From Gautieria morchelliformis (lineage: Eukaryota > Basidiomycota > Agaricomycetes > Gomphales > Gomphaceae), in the NCBI GenBank assembly GCA_015179125.1, contig WHVA01000029.1:186001-250000 (forward strand): a stretch of 64,000 bases of DNA, given 5' to 3'. The translations under genes were made by a program, and so were the position numbers. Shown piece after piece: positions 56,087-64,000 of this stretch; positions within the stretch are counted from its first letter, which is position 1; every line of letters starts with the position of its first letter. The notes beneath the pieces are model-generated. The model had not been told where the DNA came from and made no database searches. It saw only the letters and a list, made by a program, of their open reading frames with translations.

Positions 56087-57354
56087 TGTCATGACACGTT
56101 TATTTCCTATACCCAGTAGGTCTGTCCTCCCCTTCATCACTTCATCTCTACATTTGCTCTGATCGCCCTTTGCCGAGTTCGCCAAACAACCTTGGGTACT
56201 CGCGTCATTCGCCATGGCCACACCATCAAAGTGCGATCGAGGTCCTTTGACTGGCTTGATGGTTCATCACTGGTCCTCTCACCTCCTCGGCTCAACCCCC
56301 TTTGGATGTTCCTATCGCCAGATTGTCATGACCCATGTATTCCTTGCACCCAGCTAACCCGGTTTTCCCTTTCACCACTCCTTCTTCGTGTTCGCTCGGC
56401 TTCGCCCTGCCCTCCAACCACACCTCATCTATGACCGCTGCATTCACCCTTTGCCACATTCTCCAAATGACCATTTGCTGCTCACATCATTTGTCAGCAG
56501 GCACGCCATCAAATATGATCGACATCCTCTACCTGGCATGATGGTTCATCACTGGCCCCATCATCTTCCCAACCCAACCCCTTTAGGTGTTCATATGGCC
56601 AGGATGCATTCGCAGGATGCACTGACAATAGATCATGTGGGATCAGCCCAGCAGACAAAGAGTCCATGCAGGGTAACATATATGCAGGTCTCAAGGTGTG
56701 TTTCATACATAGGTGCCTTCATCATCTTTTCCCCTGGTCATTTCACATTCGCACTCCTCCTTCTTTCTATTGTATACGTGTTTCATCTTTTCTGTATCCT
56801 GACTGCACACCCCTATCCAACCCTGACTCACAACGGCCTCTTTCCGAATCGCTAGCATCACATGAGCATTCGGTATAACTAGTCTACATTCACATGTATA
56901 TTCCCCAGTTCAATTATCATACGTCCATCTTGTGCAAAACCTGACCTCACTGTGATCATCGTCTTGAGCCCTCTCCTGTAGATTCCTATTTTCGACCAGA
57001 GGAGGACTTAAGCACCACTGGTGAGTTTTCATATTTCACCTTTGTTACCTTAGCCTTCAAACTACTATCTGCGCTGTCAGCGAAGGGCTCCGAAGGGGTG
57101 CCTTCGCCGGCGAAAGGATTGTTGCCAATTAAACAACCTTTCCATGACACCTTGCACGTTACATCATCAAGTGCCACAGGCTATTTTCGCTATGACTGTA
57201 GATAGGGTGAGCTCTGTTTGGGCAGCCCTCTTATCTTCTGAACATTTATTGGTTCACCTTATTCACCGAATGGCATGTCTCTTTGCACAAGTTATTTGGG
57301 CATTTGCTGTGTTCACTAATACACAATATTAACACCTAAAAACCAATTTTGACA
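56087..57354 (+). repeat. Solo LTR, TGTCATGAC family, copy 3
   Basis: 1268 bp with a perfect TSD CCACC (56082-56086 and 57355-57359). It starts TGTCATGACACG and ends CAATTTTGACA. It is the cleanest demonstration of the family's boundaries. Confidence 0.93.
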
Positions 57355-57379
57355 CCACCAATCTCAACAACAACCCGAC

Positions 57380-57863
57380 TGTAAGGGCAACCCTAACTGG
57401 CTGTGGAGATCACACTACCACACAACTGACAAGGGGAAATCCAAAGTATGTATAAATGAACAGAGTATACAAGAGAGGGGATTCTCACCTGACAAGGGGA
57501 AATCCAAAGAGAAAAGTCTAAGGACCCCCAATGTCAGAAAGCCCGTATTATACTACGCTGTGCAGCCAGGGACAACACTTGGCACTCGCCATCAACCCTG
57601 CATCCCCCTGACCTCCCTGACCCTAGATCTACCCTTGATGCCACCTATTACGTGAGTCACTTGACTTCCGACACTGTTCCTCAAGCAGAAGTCAGAAAGT
57701 GGAGTGGAACTGGCAAAGCAAACAGAACTGGTGGAATTTCTCCCAGAAGCGGAATCATTTCAGAAAGCGGAGTCGGAGATGGAATCTGAACAGGAAGCGG
57801 AGTTGGAAATGGTGTCAGAACTTGGCATGGTGTTGGAACTGGAAAACAGGGTGTCCCTTGACA
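57380..57863 (-). repeat. gypsy-3 3' LTR
   Basis: 484 bp, in element orientation TGTCAAGGGACACC...GGGTTGCCCTTACA. It is followed, as in gypsy-1/2, by the polypurine tract complement CACCCCCCCTCTAGCG. Confidence 0.93.
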
Positions 57864-59261
57864 TCACCCCCCCTCTAGCGTGCTGCGTCCTCAAAGCATG
57901 GGACACGAGGGATTGAAAGGCCAGCGAATGGATTCAGTGAGGGGCACCAGGGTGTGTCCTATAGAACTCGCAGAGTTTGTCCAGAGCGGAGACATCTTGC
58001 TCCGGTACCCATGAATTCTCCTTGTACCCATACCCTTCCTATTTCATGAGGAATTGGCATTGCCCTCGCATGAACCAGCTGTCCAGGATCCGTTCCACCA
58101 CATAGTGCTCTTCCCCATCTACAATTTCCGGTGGAGGAGGTGGGGGAGCCTTCCGACCTGGAATTGGGTCCTCAAGCACAGGGAGTAACTTCACTATGTT
58201 GAAGACAGGGTGGAGGCAGGACATGGACATTGGAAGTCAGAGGCGGTACACGTTCCGTCCAACCCTCCGCATCACTGTGAAGGGCCCTATGTAGTGGTGG
58301 GCAAGCTTCTGCAAATGGTGTGTGGTGCGGATGTCACTTGCATCTAAATACACCTTGTCTCCGACTTGGTACTCTGGGGCTGGAACCTGGTGTTGGTTGT
58401 AGTACCTTGCCATGTCATCCTTGGCCTTTGCAAGGGCAGACTTGGCTTCCAAGAGGGTGGAGTCCATGCGGTCTCGGAACTCATTGACTGTCTCAAGTCG
58501 GGACTCTGCCTGGCGTGGCTAGAAGCCGATCTGCGGGTGTCATCTGGGACCGAGCATGAAGGGAGTCTGTTGCGTCGCAGAATGTACATGGTTGTTGTAT
58601 TGGAATTCCACCAGTGGAAGTAGTTCATCCCAGTCATCCTGCCTCTTGTTGACAAAGAGGCGGAGATATTGCTCCAGCTCCTGATTGACCTGTTCCATCT
58701 GTCCGTCACCCTGCGGATGGTATGCTGTGGTGGCAGCCAGCTTTATTCCAAGTAGGCGGTAGAGATCTCATGTCAGTTCCACGACGAACTGTGGACCTCA
58801 GTCGGAAACGACTTGCTTCGGGAGTCCATGAAACTTCCAGATGTGCACAAGGAACAGGCAGGCTGCTCCGAGGGCTGTGATCGTTGTGTGTGTCGGAATA
58901 AAGTGGGACATCTTGCTTACTACTGTGTCCACAACGTTCATGATTGCGTCATAGCCATGAGACTCTGGGAGTTCAACAATGAAGTCAACACTGATGGTGT
59001 CCCAGCGGGATTCTGGAATCAGGAGTGGAACAAGCTCTCGGACGGACAGATGCCACTGTGCTTTGGTCCGGAGACAAAGGTCACACGTCTTCACATACTG
59101 TCCAATGTAGCAGGATATCTGAGGCCACCAGTAGTTCTGAGCCACTAACTCCAGCGTCTTCCACCCGCCAGTATGCCCTGCGACCCAGGTGTCATGGTGT
59201 TGGGCCACAATGTGGCGGCGGAGGTCCCCCCCGTCCGGAACATAGACCTTGCGCCTGAAGG
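57864..59261 (-). pseudogene. gypsy-3 Pol: integrase and chromodomain part
   Basis: It retains the zinc domain (HHDTWVAGHTGGW, CDLCLRTKAQ), the integrase core (SVDFIVELPESHGYDAIMNV, KQVVSD) and part of the chromodomain (YVVERILDSWFMRGQCQFLM). Stops and frame changes are frequent: for example a stop replaces Arg after VVSD, and there is an extra codon in VVDTVVSK. Confidence 0.88.
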
Positions 59262-59781
59262 TGTGTAGGAACCAGCTTTCTAGTTTAAAAATCTCGAAAA
59301 AAGCATTAAAAAGTCTGTAAAAACCTTTTTCCCATCTTAACATCAGCCAATACACGCAGCTTTGATGGTGAACTGTTTTTAGAATATTCCTTGAATTTTC
59401 TTGCATTTTTTCGCCAATTGTCCTGACCTCCTTGGCTCAAAACTGCGTTATTGTGGTTGACAAAGGCTATGAACCCATGAGAGTCCATAACTTTGTCATC
59501 AGCGCTCAATTTCGAACGTGCTTATTCAGAGCCGCACGTCCTCAAACACCCACAACTCCGACACTTTGGCTCTTTCAATATCAGCTGGTGAGATTGGGAA
59601 TATCCAGTGCAGCTTACACAAGCCTGTACACTTAAATATAGTTCAAACCCAGCAGGCACATGACTTGCCTCATAGCAACCGTGGCTGTGTAAGGCTGTGT
59701 GCAAGACTGCCCAATGATATGCAGAGCCAAAACTAGGGTGCATAATCAAGCAATCTTATTGGATGCTGAGCCTCCAAGCTT

Positions 59782-60603
59782 TAGTGATGGGCACGGCCTG
59801 GCTTGGCCTGAAAGCCGTGGCTTTGGCCTGGTTAGCGCTGGCTTTGGCTTGCAAAATCCTGAGCCAGGCCGTTGGCACTTGGCCTGGCTCGGCTCCAGCT
59901 TGGCCTTGGCTTGGGCCATGGCTTGTTGGTGGGGGAATGGATTGTAGACACAGATATCATTTTTTTGTATGTAGCGCAAAAGAGATTAAAATTCTTCCTT
60001 AAAATTCTTCCTCATCGTCGATGATATCATCGCAATCACTACCTGCCCCAGAATCGTCGGAATCATCGGTACGATGACGACGCATGGCAAGTGGATGGTA
60101 TAATAATAACAAGACTATACGACGACAAATCAATTCAGTGTTTGCACGGTGTCAAACCACTGAGGGAGACTTTACATGACAATAGTTACTTATAATTTCA
60201 TGAGAACAATAAGACTCGCAATAAAGGGGAATAAAAGAATGTCTTGCGACTGCACAAGACCTAAAACGGTCAATAATGACCTGCTGACTAATCAGGGGCT
60301 TCGGGCGCTGCGGTTTGGAACTCCAACAGATGGCAAGTGGGTAGAGAGTAAGGTTTAAGACCACTGTAACTACGCTACATATCATGAAAAACTGCTTATG
60401 TACGTGCCAGTATCAGAGCACAGATGTCCTTTTCGGTGACCGAAGATCCTGGATTTAAGCGCCCGCAGGCCCTGGCTTCCTGGCTCGGCTCTGGCCTGTC
60501 AAAACCTGAGCCAGGCCCTGGAGCCGGATGTGCCAACGGCTTGGGCCTGGTTTGGCTCGGCCTGGCTCGGCAGATGGCCTGGGCCGAGCCATGCCCATCA
60601 CTA
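59782..60603. mobile_element. hAT-type MITE, 822 bp
   Basis: The terminal inverted repeats are TAGTGATGGGCACGGCC and TAGTGATGGGCATGGCT (reverse-complemented right end). The 8-bp TSD CCAAGCTT is at 59774-59781 and 60604-60611. Sub-terminal GGCTTGG/GGCCTGG repeats lie at both ends. The paralogous LTR copy B shows the uninterrupted target CCAAGCTTAGTGC at about 63279. There is no transposase. The ends resemble those of the 25-kb hAT. Confidence 0.93.
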
Positions 60604-60650
60604 CCAAGCTTAGTGCCACAACCCCTGAAATAGGACCCTTGACATCATAG

Positions 60651-60730
60651 GGCTGTGCAGGGCTATGCAGGGCTATGCAGGGCTATGCAGGGCTATGCAG
60701 GGCTGTGTAAGGCTATGCTGGGCAGTGCAA
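60651..60730 (+). repeat. 10-bp minisatellite, eight units
   Basis: GGCTATGCAG-type decamers in tandem, the outer ones varied (GGCTGTGCAG, GGCTGTGTAA, GGCTATGCTG, GGCAGTGCAA). The same array with the same variant order is at 63327-63406 in copy B, so it predates their duplication. Confidence 0.92.
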
Positions 60731-61365
60731 ATCAGGGAAGGTGATTGGCTATCTATTCTTAATTTCCTTGCACAAACACACCACTATAGTTACGAGGGTG
60801 TGTTTTAGCTGCACAAATATTTACTTATGACATCACTTGCCTAATAGATAGAAGCTCCCCATTTTATGTAATCCTGTGTAATTTACAATATAAAAGGAGG
60901 CCATTCTGACCCCCTAGGAGAATCATCCAATCTAGCAATCTACTGCTTCTATCCTACACGTGACTCATGTGACTTGCATCTTACTAAGCTGCTAATCCCA
61001 GCTAGGGTTATTCACTTACTTTAGTGTCTAATTCCTTGTTAAGTAGATACTTTTCTGCTTAGCCACCTAGACTAATCCTCCGGGTGTAATTCTATAGAGT
61101 GAGTTTGTCAATTGATAGTCTTGCCATTCGCACTCCAATACCCGAGAGAGTTGATCAGTTGATTTTTCTGGTTAATATCTTTCACAAGTCAATTCCTGTT
61201 ACTTGTAAAAGCCGCTTTAGATTCTATTCTTTGCTTCTCGTTTTATTGCTGTGCGCTGGTAGATTATCAGGGCAGTCCATTTATAAACTCGCCTGCTAAG
61301 TACATTCCTTTATATTTTGGAATACGCTTGGACCCCGATAGTGTCCTTGAACCTACAGTCTTTTT

Positions 61366-62743
61366 TTTCTTGGAAGTGCAAAAGTACTCTAGGTTCTTGT
61401 GGTCTGTCCAGATCTCAAACGGGCACAGAGCACCTTCAAGGAAGTGTTGCCACTCCTCCAGCACTTGGATGATCGCCAGCATTTCCTTGTCGTGGATCTC
61501 ATAATTCCACTCCACCGGATTAAGGCTCTTGGAGAAGAAGGCAATCGGATGCCACCTGCCACCATCTTCTCATGACTGCTGTGACAAGACCGCTCTGGTT
61601 GCTGCGTCGGAAGAATCCGCCTCGACCCAATAAGGGTGAGAGTCATCTGGAAAGATCAGGACCGGGGCAGAAGTGATCAGCTCCTTGAGTTTGTCAAAGG
61701 AGGCCTGTTCCGGCTCCCCCCACCGCTATCCGACATGCTTCTTGGTGAGGTCGAAGAGGGCATGGGCGGAGAAGTCCTTGACAAATCACTGGTAGAAATT
61801 GACAAACCTGACGAAGGACTGGACTTCCTTCTTGTTCCACGGTGCAGCCCATTCCGACACACAGGAAACTTTGACTGGGTCCATTTCCAATTTTCCTTCC
61901 GACATGATCACCCCAAGATACTCTATCTGTGTCCACTCAAATTCACACTTCTCTGGCTTGAGACACAGGTTGTACTCTTGGAGCCGTTCCAGAACTCTCC
62001 GCACGACCTCCCAATGTTCTGGCATTGTTTTTGTGAAGATGAGGATGTCATCAAGGTAGATGCAGACAACCCCTTCTGATGTCATGTCACAGAAGATGTC
62101 ATTCATCATTGTCTGGAATGTGGCAGGACTGTTGGTGAGGCCAAAGAACATGACCTGTGGCTCAAAGAGTCCTCAGTTGGTGCAGAATGTGGCCTTCCAC
62201 TCGTCTCCCTCACAGATCCAAACATTGTTGAAACCCCATTGGACATCCAGCTTAATGAAGTACCTTGCCCCGTAGAGTTGTGTGATCAATTCGGAAATAA
62301 GTGGGATGGGGTACTGGTTCTTGATCGTGATCGCATTCAAGGCCCGGTAATCCTGCACAAGTCTGAGTGAGCTGTCCTTCTTCTTGATGAAGAACACTGG
62401 AGATGCCATTGGTGACTTGGAGGGGCATATCCTCCCAGTAGGGAGGTTCTCGGCGAGGAACACATTGAGCTCTACCTGCTCCCTGGGTGACAGCAGGTAG
62501 GCCTTGTAGTTGGTGGGCTTTGACCTGGGCTCCAACTTGATGGCATGGTCCCACAGCTTCCGTGGAGGCAGGACATCAAACGACTCCTTGGCAAAGACAT
62601 CCTCGAACTCCCGCAGGTACTCCAGAATCTCCACCTCCACTTTATCATGCTTCCTGGAGGCTTCTGCGAGGCGTTGTGAAATATTTCCGGTGGCGTGGGC
62701 ATGTTCTGCTTCTGGCGGAAGGTTTACATACAGCAAGCGCTCC
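61366..62743 (-). pseudogene. gypsy-3 Pol: RT and RNase H part
   Basis: It includes LRLVQDYRALNAITIKNQYP, YLDDILIFTKTMPEHWE and the RNase H start [14 protein letters not shown]...[11 protein letters not shown]. Numerous Arg-to-Gln/Trp type changes relative to gypsy-1/2 and several frame breaks (around 61750 and 62170) are consistent with C-to-T decay. Confidence 0.88.
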
Positions 62744-63734
62744 TGTGTAGGAACCATCTTTCTAGTCTGAAAATCTTGAAAAAAGCATTAAAAAGTGCGT
62801 AAAAAACCTTTTTCCCATCTTAGCATCAGCCAATACATGCAGCTTTGATGGGGAACTGTCTTGAGAATATTACTTGAATTTTATTGCATTTTTTCGCCAA
62901 TTGTTCTGACCTCCTTGGCTCAAAACTGCTTTATTTTGCTTGACAAAGGCTATGAACCCATGAGAGTCCATAACTTTGTCATCGGCGCTCAATTTCAAAC
63001 TCCGACATGAGCGATCCTCGAACGCGTTAATTCAGAGCCGCACGTCCTCGAACACCCACAACTCCGACACTTTGGCTCTTTCAATCTCAGCTGGTGAGAT
63101 TGGGAATATCCAGTGCAGCTTACACAAGCCTGTACACTTAAATATAGTTCAAACCCAGCAGACACATGACTTGCTTCATAGCAACCATGGCTGTGTAAGG
63201 CTGTGTGCAAGACTGCCCAATGATATGCAGAGCCAAAACTAGGGTGTATATTCAAGCAATCCTGTTGGATGCTGAACCTCCAAGCTTAGTGCTACAACCC
63301 CTGAAATAGGACCCTTGACATCATAGGGCTGTGCAGGGCTATGCAGGGCTATGCAGGGCTATGCAGGGCTATGCAGGGCTGTGTAAGGCTATGCTGAGCA
63401 GTGCAAATCAGGGAAGGTGATTGGCTATCTATTCTTAATTTCCTTGCACAAACACACCACAATAGTTCCAAGGGTGTGTTTTAGCTGCGCAAATATTTAC
63501 TTATGACATCACTCGCCTAATAGATAGAAGCTCCCCATTTTATATAATCCTGTGTAATTTACAATATAAAAGGCAGCCATTCTGACCCCCTAGAAATCAT
63601 CATTCTAGCAATCTAACATCTTCTATCCCCGTGACCTCATGTGACTTGCATCTTACTAAGCTGCTAATCCCAGCTAGGGTTATTCACTTACTTTTGTGTC
63701 TAATTCCTTGTTAAGTAGTTACTTTACTGCTTAG
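62744..63734 (+). repeat. LTR-like element B (TGTGTAGG family), truncated
   Basis: It starts TGTGTAGGAACC and aligns with copy A through the minisatellite (63327-63406), the TATATAATCC/TATAAAAGG region (about 63540-63571) and the ACTGCTTAG block. There it is cut by the fourth TGTCATGAC LTR. It lacks the MITE. It has the same orientation as A, at a distance of 3.48 kb. Confidence 0.8.
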
Positions 63735-64000
63735 TGTCATGACACATTTATTTCCTATACTCAGATGCCCTGTTCTCCCATTTCTCACTCCACCTCCGTG
63801 TTTGTTCCGATCACCCTCGCCATGTTTGGCAACCGATCTTTGCTGTTCACGCCATTTACCATAGCCATGCCGTCAAAGCACGATCGATGTCTTTGGACTG
63901 ACTTGGCAGTCATCGCTGGGCCTATCACCTCCTCTGCTCAACCCTCTTTCGATGAGGTTCCTATGATTGGATTGTCATGACTTGTGTATTTCCTGCACCT
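63735..64000 (+). repeat. TGTCATGAC-family LTR, copy 4 (runs off the window)
   Basis: It starts TGTCATGACACATTTATTTC and aligns with the first 265 bp of copies 1-3. It is inserted in copy B after CTTAG, so a CTTAG repeat would be expected beyond the window if it is a clean insertion. Confidence 0.88.

Larger units (their letters stand above)
59262..61357 (+). repeat. LTR-like element A (TGTGTAGG family) with nested MITE
   Basis: It starts TGTGTAGGAACC and most likely ends TTGAACCTACA. Without the MITE it is about 1.27 kb. It contains a 10-bp minisatellite and a TATAAAAG promoter motif at about 60889. It aligns with copy B at 62744 over the whole length that B retains. No TSD could be matched (left GAAGG, right GTCTT), and the gypsy-3 Pol sequence on its two sides is not contiguous, so a deletion accompanied or followed insertion. 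Whether it is an LTR or another terminal-repeat element is not proven. Confidence 0.65.
57380..62743 (-). mobile_element. Decayed third gypsy-family element (gypsy-3), 5' part missing
   Basis: It has a 3' LTR, chromodomain, integrase, then after a 2.1 kb LTR insertion part of RNase H, RT and the region before RT. About 130 codons between RNase H and the integrase zinc domain are missing at the insertion, and everything upstream of LPPEAEH (Gag, protease, 5' LTR) is replaced by another LTR at 62744. CGGAA words of gypsy-1/2 are mostly CAGAA or TGGAA here, so the copy is old. Confidence 0.88.

Noticed and set aside
59262..63734. A-internal-B as a proven LTR retrotransposon
   Set aside because: The internal DNA is decayed gypsy-3 pol in the opposite orientation and no flanking TSD matches, so it is kept only as a hypothesis.

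Overview
The window reads as a filamentous basidiomycete genome, most likely an agaricomycete. The evidence is short GT-AG introns of about 45-75 nt, a DUF6533-type membrane protein, fungal F-box/LRR proteins, an aminoglycoside-phosphotransferase-like kinase remnant, and a heavy load of chromodomain Ty3/gypsy, Ty1/copia and hAT elements. No bacterial features (operons, Shine-Dalgarno sites) are present. The organism call is inference from gene families and intron style.

Region 1 (1-8.9 kb) is ordinary host DNA with two intron-containing genes: a DUF6533 membrane protein (321-1944, nine exons that splice in one frame) and a Ser/Thr-rich single-pass membrane protein (5192-7246, six exons). An old solo LTR lies between them. 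Region 2 (9.45-14.4 kb) is a large inverted repeat with 1.6 kb arms that align without any indel. Its units are permuted (P-Q-spacer-rcP-rcQ), and it surrounds and partly duplicates a broken APH-family kinase gene. Region 3 (14.4-22 kb) is mostly unassigned DNA around one intact F-box gene (17286-18554).

Region 4 (22-54.4 kb) is a multi-level transposon nest that target-site duplications (TSDs) resolve almost completely. A non-autonomous hAT-like element (about 21967-29066) carries a copia element (22134-28613, TSD CATAC), which itself carries a solo LTR (26377-27651). Next to it, one autonomous-type hAT (29237-54344, TSD AGTAGGAC) has been swollen to 25 kb. A Ty3/gypsy chromovirus (29244-41727, TSD GTGTG) sits inside its terminal inverted repeat. 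A second copy of the same gypsy family (32428-38659, TSD GAAGG) lies in opposite orientation inside the first copy's reverse transcriptase. A minus-strand copia (42026-47571, TSD AACCT) contains a foldback insertion (43277-44259, TSD CCGGA). Further LTRs precede the broken hAT transposase (50518-53984).

Region 5 (54.4-64 kb) has a broken F-box/LRR gene cut by another solo LTR (TSD CCACC). It then has a decayed third copy of the gypsy family, broken by two copies of a further LTR. One of these copies contains a hAT MITE with an exact 8-bp TSD, and the other copy supplies the empty site.

Mechanistic points visible in sequence: the gypsy family has a Tf1-type self-priming signal (transcript 5' end complementary to the primer-binding site), a chromodomain, and a Pol frame that runs into the 3' LTR. 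Both copia families have primer sites matching the anticodon arm of initiator tRNA-Met. None of the transposon genes is intact. Many stops and TSD mismatches are C-to-T changes, consistent with cytosine methylation/deamination or a RIP-like process.
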